In this document: in pieces, positions 1 through 10,845 of the stretch | How the letters are laid out: each line of letters starts with the position of its first letter | How positions within the stretch are numbered: position 1 is the stretch's first letter | Source: Mesodorylaimus sp. YZB2_4 | Lineage: Eukaryota > Nematoda > Enoplea > Dorylaimida > Dorylaimidae | Direction of reading: 5' to 3' | DNA: 64,000 nucleotides | Assembly: GCA_030248295.1 (NCBI GenBank) | Contig: JASANH010001194.1 | Coordinates: 310,001-374,000, forward strand | The notes under the pieces: model-generated | What the model was told of the DNA's origin: nothing | The model's database searches: none | What the model saw: only the letters and a program-made list of their open reading frames with translations | Made by a program: the position numbers and the translations under genes

Positions 1-3000
1 TTCGAACCAGACGATGAGGCCCGACTGGCAGGCACCCTGTCAGTTCATGGTTTGTAGTTTCTTTTAATTTTTTCCCTTGAATGTTAAAAAGTCTTTTTCC
101 AGGATTTCGTCTGGTCCTCTTATCGAAATGGGGCGCAATGATGAAAGCCACTCATGCCAAGACCGTTTTTCAAGACATGACTCGTCCGCTTTGCGAGTAT
201 TACATTCATTCTACACACAACACGTAAGTGACTGAATTTGCATTCTGGTGGGTCTTGTTATTACGTCTTGAGTCACACCCATTTCAGGTATTTGATTGGT
301 CATCAGTTGCTCGGTGATGCCACCATCGAAGGCTATATTCGAGCTTTGAAAAGTGGGGCGCGTATGCTCGAATGTAAGCAAGTTTTTTTCGTTTTCTCAC
401 TTATGTGGAACGTCTTTTTTGGACATAGTGGACATATGGGAAGGCGAAGACGAACCAGTGGTCACTCATGGATACACGCTCGTTAATCCCCAATCGTTGG
501 TCGGTGTGGTACGTGCCATCGATGCGTACGCGTTCAAGACGTCCCCGTAAGTCTAGAATATTTGCTGGAGGTTATGGGCTGAGCAAGTTGGCACGTAGCT
601 GCCTCGGTGGTGTGGCTGTGAAAGGCGTGTATCATAGTTTGCTTGGTAGAGCTGGAAACTGGTCAGCCACGAGCTTACCTCTGGCCGTCTGAGAACTTGG
701 TTAAATTCTCTCTGCGCCTTGCACGCCTGGCGGGGGGGGGGGGGTGATTCACCCCTGATCCCTCCGGGGTCGATGAACGAGGAGAGGCCTCATGCTGGTA
801 GCTTTCAAATCCGGGACCCTTGACGGGGCACGGGCTGGGTATAGTTGGGTAACCGCCGACATCGCGGGGTAGCGACTAACACGCGCCTTTGCCCAGCTTG
901 CATCCTGGATTAACCCGATCCCGAGTCGGCGGCAAGATATGGTCAACTAACAAGCCCCCTAGTTCACGGGTAAAGGACCAAAAAATCGACCCTTGCCTGG
1001 ACCGACCAGGATGGGTAAAAAAGTATGGGCATGTTTCACGTGCTTTGGGTAAATCTGCACGTGCTCTTCACGTGCTCTGGGTAAATCTGCATAAATTTGC
1101 ACATGTGCAAATTTATGCAGATTTACCCAAGGCTTTTTCAAATTTCACTTCTGGCGAATAAACTGCATTTTTTGCTGCATTTTACATTGAAAATTCTAGC
1201 GATAATGTACTCGTGGTCAGGACTAGGAATCAAATGAACGGGGGGCTGCCCGTTATGCCCATTCATGGTGCTGAGGTAATTGACAGCGACATGTTTCAGG
1301 TATCCTTTAATTCTGTCGTTGGAAAATCATTGCGGTTTGGAATTTCAAATCAGATCTGCACATATATTCACAAAAATATTTGGCAATAAGATCTATGTCC
1401 CGCCATCGGCACAAACAGTTTTACCTTCGCCGGAACAATTGAAGCATAAGATTTTGCTCAAGGTAAGTCTGGAGTTTGGTTGTTGGGATTTGCTTACGGG
1501 AAATTCAACGTCAGCAATTCATCACTTATCTAAAACCTTGAAAAAACAGTGTATGTTTACAGAACACTAGAAGGACCAGTCATTACCCTAGAAATTGTGA
1601 TAGCGCTAATCCTCGCAAATCGGCCAGATCGGTTTGACCACATCTGTTCACAGCTCTTGCAATGTGATCAGTAGTCGCCATGTTTTTCATTGCCATTTAC
1701 TGATCGTTGGGCACTTTGTGGGGATTAGCGCATGATTACATGCAATTTGGAGGATGATGTAGTCTTTCCAGTCTTGTACAAGTACTGTAAAGTACTTCTA
1801 CAAGTCTTAGACAGGCGATGGTTACGATGAATTTTCTTATGCCAATTGTTGGTGCAGAAAGTGATAGAATTTGTATTTTTAGTGCAAAAAACTGTCGGAT
1901 ACAAAAACGAAAACCGACGATGAAGATGAGTTTTTTGACGACGTCTACGATGCTATTTTCGACAATTCGTGGACACCTGACGCGGCCGAATCGCCTGCAG
2001 TGCCTTCGCTCGAAACTATCGATGTGAGTTCACTCAAGACTCAAATATCGGTCCAAGCCCAGGCGAAAAAGAAGGTAAGACCTTTGCGAACATATTCGAA
2101 AAAGGTTGAATCGATTTGAGTTTCAGGATAAAGTGCCAGTGGCTCAAGAATTTTCTGATTTGATTGCTTTGAAAGCCGTGAAATTGAAGGATTTAGCCAA
2201 GGACACAAATGAGCGTAAGTCATGGCTGTGTCCAAGGGGGAGCCGAACTTAAGGCGTGTCTTGCCGCAGTATGAGTGTAACTACAGTAATTGTAGAGGGG
2301 TCTCCTAAATTGGGGATCTGGGCCTTCAAGGCTTCAAATTATTCTTCACTTTTTTCGCTTTGCACGTTTAGTACCCCAGTAAAGTCAAGTTTCGCTGTGC
2401 AGCTCTCTAGTGCATGAACCACCAACCAAATGTGTGGAAAAGTGCAGTATAACGAAGCCGTCACTGGGAACCGTTCTCTGCACGTGTGTGTGACTATACT
2501 TAGATAAAACTGATGTGGTTTCCCAGGTAGCAGCTATACATGTGCTGTACAGTGCATTACTTCCTTCGCCACGCGATCGCGGCCTCAGCCAAATGTGAAC
2601 GTGGCTTCATGCGGGTGGGATTGGACACGCAGGACAGGGGAGTCAGTGCGTTGCAAAAGATGTGGACGATTTATTATTTAAATGCATGGTTTTTTCAGAT
2701 CCCTTGAACAGTCACACTAGCGTCACTGAAAAGAAAGGACGGGATCTTTGCGAGAAGGAATACGAAATGGTCGTTTATTACACAGCACGGCATATGATCA
2801 AGATCTATCCGTCCGGAAAACGAGCCTCGTCCACTAACTATCATCCGTTGCATTACTGGATTGCTGGGGTTCAAAATGGTGCGTGGTCAGTAGTCGAACG
2901 TGGACTGGACTGCACTGTCATTAGAGCACATGTCCATAGGAGGAATGAATCTTGTAGGCGTGGGACCAGGGGCCTGGGAGTAACTGTACTGTAGTAACAG

Positions 3001-4996
3001 TGATTGAAAACGGGCACTGGGCCTCTTTCGAACTGGTCACTGATTGGGGTAGGGGTGTTTGTGACTCACGGAAACCTCTCCTTCAGTCACAATGAACGCG
3101 CAAACGGCTGGCGAAGAAATGGATTTGAATATCGGTCTGTTTTCGGTCAACGATTCTTGCGGCTACGTTTTGAAACCGAAATGGATGCGAGGTGGTAAGT
3201 GAGATGAAGGCAATGTGCTTCTTTGTCTGTAAGAACCTTGTCTTTATGAACCACTGAGAGTGTGTAGGAAGTATGGGGCCACGATTGTACAGTACTGTTT
3301 CAGATGTTTCCAAGCTGAGCTACCATGATTTGGCCAACAGGGATGTCCGAATGGTGCTCAAGATCCAGGTAGAAAAGTCTCTCTGTCCTGGGAAAAGCAT
3401 GTGCTGGCGTTATGGTGTCATTTACTGTAGATAATTTCTGGTCAGTGCTTGCCGAGACCAGATACCAAGTACACGGACAGTGTGATCGATCCCTATGTCA
3501 CAGTCGAAGTGTTCGGATTCACATTTGATAGTCAAAAACACAAGACGGAAATTGTGAAATCGAACGGTGCGTAGAAGGTTTGGCTTAAGTTTGGGCGAAG
3601 TAAGGTCAGTGTTATTGTACTTTTTAGGGTTCAATCCAGTCTGGAATAGCGACCATTTTGTGCTAAATTTGAGAGTTCCCGAAGTGGCTTTGCTGCGATT
3701 CTGTGTCAAGGACTACGACCGAATATCAGCGAATGACTTTGTCGGGCAATATACAATACCGGTCATGAGTATCACGCAGGGTAAGGGGGACAGTGTCGAC
3801 GCAAAGTTGGTTTGAGCAGGCCTGAACGAAGGTGTCACGTGCGATAATGCTGAGTCATAAGTTATTTTTCTGAACACATCATCTTCGAGATGTGGGGCCA
3901 TACAAATACGATGTAGTGCGCTAGTGGGGAAAAGGGTCAGGCGCAGTGCGATGTCGTTTATGCACTGGATATTTTGAGTTTGGATTGTCTTTCTCACAGG
4001 CTGGTTGGCTGTTACAGCTTCTCGGTGCACAGTCACCATGCTTGCAGTAACCATGGGCGTGATGTGGCAGAGGGCACCCAGTCAGAGCGGGGCGCCGAAG
4101 AGAGCGTAGTACACATGCGAACTACAGCAACTAAACATCAACAACTAACAAGAACATCACAAACAACTAAACATCACAGCAACAGCTACAAAACGTCCTT
4201 TGTATATGCGCCCTGGCCTGACATCCTTGTATGCAATATCCTGATTTTCGCTTGACTTCTGAAGAACACAAGGATGGGGTGGAAGCTTTTCGAAAGAATC
4301 CAAGCTCAAGGCCAACCTGAAACGTGAAACTGTCCAAATGTACCTATCGTGCCTGGGAAGGCATAGCACGCGTCATGGGATGGGCTGATGACCAAACAAA
4401 GCACTTATGCCAAAACCTCACTCCTAGGCGGCGAGCCAATATCTGGGTATGTGTGTATTCTATCGACGGTAAATCAGAGATTTTTCAGAGACAGCCTGGC
4501 CGAATACATGCCGCGCCCTGTTGAGTACTCGTACATCCCTCTCCATTTTCTTTTACGGTGTACTGGCCCAAGCCGTTTAAAGCCAGGATCACCCAGCTAC
4601 CTGCATCATGCTGGTGAGCAAAATCTGCAGTCTTCACTACGGAGAATCGGCTGTGTGGGGGGGGGGGGGGTTAGTAGAGAAACGATTTTTTACGACAGAG
4701 GGCCAAAAGTAGCTCAGTACGACGTCGTCTTTGTATGGCCCCTGTAGGTCAGACACGCTCGACCATGAAACCATAGAGGTAAGGGGGGTAAACGCGCAGG
4801 GGTACCTTACACCCTTTGACCTGACGAAGCCCGGGAAATACCTTCTATTCTAAACATGGATTCGGCCGTTGCAGGTTACAGCAACATACCACTGCTGACG
4901 GGAACAGGTCACACCAGCGATCCGTCGGCCGCCCTGTTTGTGCACGTGGACATAGAGTCGTTGATTGGAGAAGATGAATTGTGCAGCACTAATTGA
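1..4996 (+). CDS. Phospholipase C, delta type, copy 1 (5' end outside window)
   Basis: Hydrolyses PIP2 to IP3 and diacylglycerol at the plasma membrane. The 13 visible exons are 1-49, 103-223, 288-373, 429-546, 1300-1462, 1883-2074, 2127-2214, 2699-2878, 3087-3194, 3304-3368, 3431-3566, 3628-3780 and 4875-4996; phases join throughout, giving 526 codons and a stop. Visible order: end of the EF-hand region, catalytic X domain ([31 protein letters not shown], so both catalytic histidines and the calcium-binding acidic residues remain), an acidic X-Y linker, Y domain ([24 protein letters not shown]) and C2 domain ([30 protein letters not shown]). PH domain and most EF hands lie left of the window. 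It is a tandem paralogue of the copy at 19110-30141; introns share sequence too. No disabling mutation is visible. The exact subtype, delta, is inferred from copy 2. Confidence 0.93.
1078..1129. repeat. Perfect 52-bp palindrome in PLC copy 1 intron
   Basis: Two 24-bp arms meet at a central CATG with no mismatch and no loop. It lies in the 753-bp intron 547-1299, just after an imperfect direct repeat of CACGTGCT-CTGGGTAAATCTG at 1038-1090. The corresponding intron of PLC copy 2 (23731-24727) lacks it at the matching place. Confidence 0.9.
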
Positions 4997-6297
4997 GAAT
5001 CGGCCCATTTCGTGGTGCGTACTCTTATTTCAGCACAGGGGTAACTTTGCTTTTTCGATAGGATACTCCTGCCCTGATTTATCTCTCTTGATGATAGCTA
5101 TGCAATGGCTGAAGGACACAATAACTTCTCTTGCTCTCGTGCCTCAGTGGAAGTAGTTTCTGGTTGTATTTTTTAATTTTCTATTGTAGACATTTCTGTA
5201 TATTTGTAAATTTTAGTTGCAGGTTTGGTGTGATATACTGTGCATTTTATGTGTTTTTCTGGAAGATGGCTAAACGGAAGGAATATCCATATCCTTGTGT
5301 GTGCTGAAATCGACGGTTGTGTTTCCTTATTGCCGCCCGGCTCTTCCAAAAACATATTCAAAAAGACCATCCACGCACCCCTCCCTTCGCTCATACACAA
5401 TGCCCAGAAAAAGAGGCACTGCGTTTACTCGAATAGCAATGATCACAGAAAACAGTAATGGAATCTAGAAATCGAATCTGCAGCAAGGCGGGTGGCTTGC
5501 GGGCACGTGCATTGTCTCGGGTCTGGAGGGAATTTGTTTTGTCTTGCATTTCTAGACTGCCAGTTTGTGGCATGGAGGACCAATTAGCCACTTTTTTTGA
5601 ACGTGGCAGCACACAAATTAGGCAGTTTGCGTTTGTGTAAAAGTAGGCATGAGGAGGTTATTAGTGTCCTCGAGACTTTGGAACAGTGTGGGATGGTTGC
5701 TGGCTGTGACCCAATGTGTTTCCTGGTGCATCGAACTTCAAATGAATGTTTACAAAACTAAAAAAGTTACACTATGAATTGTAACTTAATGGGAGGAAAC
5801 TAAAATGGGAGCAAGAATGTGTTCAATTCTCGTTTGTGATCTTATCAGTCCCTCGCGTGAGCAACCGACAGCGGACAGAGCTAGGGATGGTACGGTAAAC
5901 CAGGAAGCATCCACACCAAGGTTGCACAGCATATGCTCATTGACATCGAGACCCGAGTTTATCGTTCTCTGTTTTTACTCCATTTGGCCTTTGAGAAAAC
6001 ACGACAGAGGTGTGGTTGCCCTTCCCGCACGTCCGTCTGTCCTATTGGCGATGGGAACATCCCTGAAGAATGACAGGATTTGCGTGTGAACCAGAGGCTT
6101 CGCTATTTATGGTTACTGGTATGCTTAGGCTTGACGACGCGGCCGGCAGTACTGTGGTGCAGCTGCTCATGAACCACTTATCGAGCCGATGACCAGTTTA
6201 CCACTCAACGCACAGAATCGACCACGAACATGCTCAAACACACGATCAAGGCAGGACACTGATGACACATCGATCACTGACCAAGTTGGATTTGGTC
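4997..6297. other. Intergenic; proximal part shared with PLC copy 2 3' flank
   Basis: The first ~300 bp (to about 5290) resemble 30142-30420 downstream of PLC copy 2, including the GGAAGATG-rich end, so the tandem duplication extended past the stop codon. The remainder to the sperm-protein gene shows no coding or structural feature I can recognise. Confidence 0.6.
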
Positions 6298-6669
6298 TCA
6301 GACGTTGTGGGCCACTTTGAGGTAGGCGCGGCGGGTCATGTCGCTGGCGTTGAACCAGGTGTCGTTGAACTCGTTGACGCCGTCCGGAACCTTGGCCCAT
6401 TCGATGATGAGGCGATCCTCGATCTTCTGCTCCGGGTCCCACATGAACTTTCGGTAGTCGACCCGCACGTCCTTGTGCTCTCCCGGATTGAGCAGGCCCT
6501 TCTCGGGCTTGGCACCCAGGCGCATCGTGTCCTCGCACTTGATACGGTAGCCCACTCGGTTGGCCGTGTCGCTGTTGGTCAGTCGCACGCACGAGTACTG
6601 GTCGGCGATGAACGGGGCATTGAAGACAATCTTCTCCTTCGGCACCAACAACAGATCAGCCACGGACAT
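6298..6669 (-). CDS. Major sperm protein (MSP) family protein
   Basis: Nematode MSPs are small cytoskeletal proteins that polymerise to drive amoeboid sperm movement and also act as oocyte signals. This uninterrupted frame encodes 123 aa, close to the usual 126-127. It starts MSVADLLLVPKEKIVFNAPF, matching the family's KIVFNAP strand; later come RVGYRIKC, GLLNPGEHKDVRV, DRLIIEWAKVPDG and the C-terminal WFNASDMTRRAYLKV, which mirrors the family's WF-GDGMVRR ending. VAP-type MSP domains lack that ending, so this is the free-standing nematode class. An acceptor-like CTCGCTTAG lies four bases before the ATG, which favours this start over upstream in-frame ATGs. Part of the gene is duplicated at 8628-8807 and a shard lies inverted at 7013-7075. 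Divergence from Caenorhabditis MSP is considerable, so sperm function is inferred. Confidence 0.85.
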   Translation of the reverse strand: MSVADLLLVPKEKIVFNAPFIADQYSCVRLTNSDTANRVGYRIKCEDTMRLGAKPEKGLLNPGEHKDVRVDYRKFMWDPEQKIEDRLIIEWAKVPDGVNEFNDTWFNASDMTRRAYLKVAHNV

Positions 6670-7012
6670 GCTTCTAAGCGAGACCAATTCACCAAACTTG
6701 AAACTGAACTCGCAACCGACCGCGGAGTCGAAACCAAGCACGACTGACAGCAACCGGTCTTGCGGCCGGTGGCTGACTTTACACTCGCTGAATGGCTGGA
6801 GGTCCATGTAAGCAGTAGGGACCCCCACTAGCAGCCAGTGCGAACTGCCTATCCCTGCAAAGACATGCGGGCCTATTTTTGCTGTTCCTGTAACAATGTG
6901 TGCTAGGAGCACGTTCCGCTCCAGACTATTTTGCTAGCTCATCTACAAACATGTGGACCCATGAGCTCTCGACACATTCATTTCCTCTGTGGGTGAGGCA
7001 CATATCGTGCCA

Positions 7013-7075
7013 TCGAATGGGCCGGTTCCGGACGGCGTCAACGAGTTCAACGCCAGCGACGCGCTGGCCCATCTT
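7013..7075 (+). pseudogene. Inverted shard of the MSP gene
   Basis: On the + strand this matches the C-terminal coding part of the MSP gene on the opposite strand (ATCGAATGGGCC, then VPDGVNEFN and NASD codons). The codons for DTWF are missing between NEFN and NASD, and the match ends soon after. It cannot encode an MSP fold. Confidence 0.8.
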
Positions 7076-7288
7076 ACAGGCACAATGACACGTAAAATGG
7101 CCCACAAAACCTGCTGTCTTCGCTGCCCTATGCATTGCGGGGTGCCTACCAACTTTGGGACCGCATCATAGTAGGCAGGCTCGGAATTCAGGGCCCCGCA
7201 AAAAATTATCACCGCTAATCAGCAAGCTGTCTTCTTAACGCACTCTCCTGCGATCATAAAGGTCTCCCTAAGGAACCTCCTTCCCTCC

Positions 7289-7336
7289 TTGCAAGCTACG
7301 CGAAGGTCCTTCCCTAGTCCTTCGCGTAGCTTGCAA
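7289..7336. repeat. Hairpin with 18-bp perfect arms
   Basis: Arms TTGCAAGCTACGCGAAGG and its exact complement are separated by 12 bases. No poly-T tail or nearby gene end gives it a role as a terminator. Confidence 0.8.
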
Positions 7337-7339
7337 CCA

Positions 7340-8627
7340 AATCTTGAAAGTGACCAGGGCGGACAAGACGGACCCTTACAGTACATGGCGGATGACAATG
7401 CGAGGTGGCCAAAAGAATTCTCCAGCGAGGGTTCTGGTGATCTCACGAGTATACGTCGGAAAGCTAACCAGTATTCCAGTTGCTGCGTTTCCAACAAAAT
7501 ACAAACCTGTACAAATTAACCACGCTACTGGGACCATGGGTCGAGTGAAGCTAGCAAAGCTGATGTGGCAGGAGACACACAGTGGTGACACAACACGACA
7601 CACAGTATCAGTACTGGTCCTCATTTCAGCGACGCGTATTCGGATTGTTGTCTTTGAGCCAGTTGGCCAGCCAGAACTGAAAAGACGGCCAAGTCACAGT
7701 CACAGCAGTGAAGGATAGAGATGAGCCATACTGTACCACGGGGTCATCCGGTTGTGCTTTACACAGTTCAGCCAAGGCCAGAGTCAGTGTGGGGTTGACC
7801 TCGTGAGCCAAGTACGACCGGACCTGATCAGCGACGGACACTGGTTCGACTGAAAAGTGCGAGACCTGACTGAACGTTCACAATCTTGGACAGAGTCAGT
7901 TACGATCAGGAAAGAAGAAATGGTCTCGTTCGGCTTGTAACGGGTTGGATACGATTGGAATACGGTAACCGCTGTGTAGCGAGGCGCCAATGATGCTCGG
8001 GCCTGATGCTCAGGTACAGTGATGCTCAGGTGCTAAACCCGAAACCATACTTTACCATCGGGGTCCATGCTAATGTACTAAGCCTAGGGTTGGGTCGACT
8101 TGAGTGCCATAATGTATGCCTATGGCCTTTGTCCTCGGCTGCCTAAGGTGCGGCCCAGCCACTTCCTGTCTGTCTGGTGTTGTTGTGCCTTCGCCAGTGT
8201 CTGGTTGTGCTCGTTGGTGTGTGGCTGCTTTCAGTAAACGCACTTGTGGATATTGGTCTCTTGTTTTGGGTCGGGCCCTAGCCCTTACAGGCTGACGTGA
8301 AGCTATCGCTGCCATGAACTGCATTTTGCGTCTTGCCGCCACCATAGCGCGCTCGAATGCTGAAGAGGCATGCGTGTAACCTGGCGCGGTCAGAGGGTAT
8401 GGTCGGAGAGAGGCTAGGGGTCATCCAGGATACTCAGGAGTCATCCCTCCAGTCGTTGTAGAACTCATTCCTGGGGAAGGGGTCTCTGAGTGACCCGAGG
8501 TTGCATCCTGAGGTAGCGTGAGGAGCAGGGCCCACTCACGTTGTTGGGAATTCTTTCCTCGCCTTCTCCACACTGGTCGGTCCGATCAGCTGTCTCCAAT
8601 AACTGATGGCGCGTGATCTAGATAATA
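7340..8627. other. Intergenic, nothing recognised
   Basis: Reading frames here are short and mutually overlapping, and none resembles a known family. No RNA gene or terminal repeats were seen. Confidence 0.5.
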
Positions 8628-8807
8628 TCAACGGGGCATTGAAGACGATCTTCTCCTTCGGAACCAACAACAGAGCAGCCACGGACATGCTGCCAAGCGA
8701 GACCAATTCACCAAACTTGAAACTGAACTCGCAACCGACCGCGGAGTCGAAACCAAGCACGACTGACAGCAACTGGTCTGGTGGCCGGTGGCTGACTTTA
8801 CACTACC
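8628..8807 (-). pseudogene. Partial MSP gene duplicate (5' flank and first codons)
   Basis: About 180 bp match 6609-6785 at roughly 95 percent by eye: the region upstream of the MSP start plus the codons from MSVA to IVFNAPL. After that the sequence diverges and the rest of the domain is absent. D to A occurs at residue 5 (MSVAALLLV). Because the promoter-proximal region is retained it could be transcribed, but it cannot make the MSP fold. Confidence 0.85.
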
Positions 8808-8984
8808 CGAAATGGGGCATAGAAGACACTGTTGCACACTTGGACAACTCATTGTACTGTATAAAGACAGGAAGTCACACTTGTGCCAAGGTATTACTGA
8901 CAGGAAGTCATATCCATACTCATCCCTTTGTTCAATAATGGGCATGGACTGTGCTCTCCGGCATATCGTCGCACTCCTAAGTCC

Positions 8985-9240
8985 TTCCTAAGTCCGTCGC
9001 GCGTGTCGGCCCTTCCTAAGTCAGGGCCGACACGAGACCGAGAGCCAGTTCGAAGTCGAGTGTCCTGTTTGGCTTGCAGGCATCGGTAGAGAACTGATCT
9101 TGAGTTACTGGTCTGAACTGCTATGTGAGCACTTCGGTCCCAGGTCCGTCATAACCACTTTGGTGGCAATAAGCGATCGAACGACGTGCCCGTGGACTGC
9201 GCGGGCACTGCAACTGAGGCTCGAGCCATCCTCTTGTCAG
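8985..9240 (+). repeat. Dispersed repeat family R1, copy a
   Basis: Matches 62020-62290 in the same orientation (CATCGGTAGAG, GTGAGCACTTCGGTCCCAGG) and, reversed, 17390-18545 and 28900-29195. A short hairpin (GTGTCGGCCC arms, 9004-9034) lies at its left side. No coding capacity was seen. Confidence 0.75.
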
Positions 9241-9407
9241 CCCTAGATTGCGTTAGGGCGAGCGCAGGTTTTCAATGGGATAGAAGACAGTACCTGGGCT
9301 CCGGCGAGTCCAAAGCTGTAAAGGCGCCAGTTTCCCTGTGCCTCTGCTGATATCGTCGCAGTGCTCTTTTCAAAAGGGCAATTGTAAAGCTTGGGCAAGA
9401 TTGTCAC

Positions 9408-9491
9408 GGGCGGATCGGTTCGGTTCTCGGTTTGGTTCGGTTCCAACCGAAACGAAAGAGGTGGAACCGAAATTTCGGTTCGGTTCCACCT
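9408..9491. repeat. GGTTCGG-rich repeat with palindrome, split by the LTR element
   Basis: Degenerate GGTTC/GAACC repeats. The left flank shares sequence (GGCAAGATT..CGGATCGGTT) with the reverse complement of 17244-17375. The arm 9453-9471 is complemented by 9479-9491 continued at 16079-16084, so the palindrome was intact before the retrotransposon inserted. Confidence 0.75.
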
Positions 9492-9690
9492 TGTAGAATA
9501 CTTGCCTGCCACGGGGGTAGGGGTTCGACTAGGTTGCAGGTCTAACGATGGAAGGCGAGGCAGGCACGACGATCTGTTCTTGTTGGCGGCAGAACATAGA
9601 CTGACACCAACATACGCACCTCACGGTCAGTAGAAAAAGGTTAGTGCCTGTGCAAATGAAGGACCACTTAGACTTATCAATATCACTACA
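9492..9690 (-). repeat. 3' LTR of the Ty3/gypsy element
   Basis: 199 bp. On the element's own strand it begins TGTAGTGATATTG and ends GTATTCTACA, so the termini are TGTAG..CTACA. It matches 15879-16074 nearly throughout. Confidence 0.92.
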
Positions 9691-9880
9691 TTGTCCCCTC
9701 CCCAGATATGCATACTAGTATGCCTACAGAATACACATACCGAACTGAGACTGAAAACAAAGATCTCAAAAAAAAAACAAGAAATCATCAAATGTCGATT
9801 CGAAAGGCTCTGGCGATGATGACGGGCGCGTCGAGGTGGCGAACGTGGGGGTGATGGTAACTAACGGTAAGATTGAAGTC

Positions 9881-10798
9881 TCACACGGCTTCGGGCACGA
9901 ACCAACTGGGAATGAGTCCGATCGGACGAACGAGAACGGGAGCGGGAATGTGCACGTGACTGACGTGAGATTGATGTGGGCCCAATCGAGCAAATATGGT
10001 TCCAGAGCGCCTCCCAGGCGTATCACGAAAACTGGACGAGTTCGGCACCACGAGAACGGAAGATTGAGACGAACACTCTGATCGAACTGTGATGTCGCGC
10101 AGTGGTAACGGTGCCGGCAGGTTGTGCAGTTCCGAGCCAATACCGTCGAAACCGAATGCTTGGAACTCCAACCGTCTGATCCGCTGCCGAACTAGTCTTG
10201 GAATCGTCTCAGACCGACTAAGGGCCTGAAAAGCTAAGAAACTTAAGCAAAGCATTTGGAACCGGGGCACTGGCAAACCCGCTTCCCAAAACAAACACCC
10301 CGCCACCACGTAATGTGAATGCTGGAACCGTCGGAACTGAGAAACAGGGAGCCGGGCATTATCAAAATCTCGAAAGGTCCGTATGGCGAGAGATCTATAT
10401 CCCTGATAAGCCCGTTGTAACAGCTCCTTCTCCCGGAGTGATAGGAAGTCGCCATCTAAGGGAGGACGCCAAAAGGCCGGGAATTCGGGATCCAAATCAC
10501 TCTCGTCGGGTCCTGGTAAGGGTGGAAGAGCCCTAGCCGCGTTAGGGATTGTTGCAGGCGCTCCAGGGACCCAACCCGGTCGTAAATGCCGTTGAACACT
10601 CTGCATCGCCTCGCGTGCGAACACTAATCTCGTATGTTGATCCAGGACACGCTCACGACGAGAAGATGCGCCAGGGTCGCCTACCAGGCGTGAACTACGC
10701 CGTTCTGAACGAATTCGAAGACTCATTTCTAAAGAGGAAAAACAGATTAGGGACATAAGTACGAACAGAGTAGCAAAAGTGTTGATATCTGTGTGCAA
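9881..10798 (-). CDS. Unrecognised 305-aa protein of the LTR element (ORF3)
   Basis: This intact frame sits between the broken pol end and the 3' LTR, where integrase would normally be. I do not recognise the protein. It begins with a hydrophobic stretch (NTFATLFVLMSLICFSSL, residues ~6-23) that could be a signal peptide or membrane anchor, then an arginine-rich segment, a proline-rich segment (RALPPLPGPDESDLDPEFP) and an arginine- and aromatic-rich C-terminal half. There are no CCHC, HHCC or DDE motifs and no obvious second membrane span, so it is neither nucleocapsid nor integrase, and an envelope role is unsupported. It stays open while gag and pol around it are broken, which may mean recent selection, a captured host segment, or chance in GC-rich DNA. 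Confidence 0.5.
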   Translation of the reverse strand: MHTDINTFATLFVLMSLICFSSLEMSLRIRSERRSSRLVGDPGASSRRERVLDQHTRLVFAREAMQSVQRHLRPGWVPGAPATIPNAARALPPLPGPDESDLDPEFPAFWRPPLDGDFLSLREKELLQRAYQGYRSLAIRTFRDFDNARLPVSQFRRFQHSHYVVAGCLFWEAGLPVPRFQMLCLSFLAFQALSRSETIPRLVRQRIRRLEFQAFGFDGIGSELHNLPAPLPLRDITVRSECSSQSSVLVVPNSSSFRDTPGRRSGTIFARLGPHQSHVSHVHIPAPVLVRPIGLIPSWFVPEAV

Positions 10799-10845
10799 AA
10801 GTGAATAAAAATTCGATTATGACCGTCACTGAAAGAAGAAGGTCA

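Noticed and set aside
1..4996. PLC copy 1 as a pseudogene
   Set aside because: All 13 exons keep phase, splice sites and catalytic residues; the missing N-terminus is explained by the window edge.
6167..6747. Other frames over the sperm-protein gene
   Set aside because: Only the minus-strand frame 6298-6669 shows MSP family motifs.
7289..7336. Hairpin as transcription terminator or CRISPR-like unit
   Set aside because: Eukaryotic context, a single occurrence, and no T run or adjoining gene end.
9881..10798. The 305-aa frame as integrase or envelope
   Set aside because: No HHCC, DDE or chromodomain pattern; only one hydrophobic stretch and no cleavage or fusion signature.
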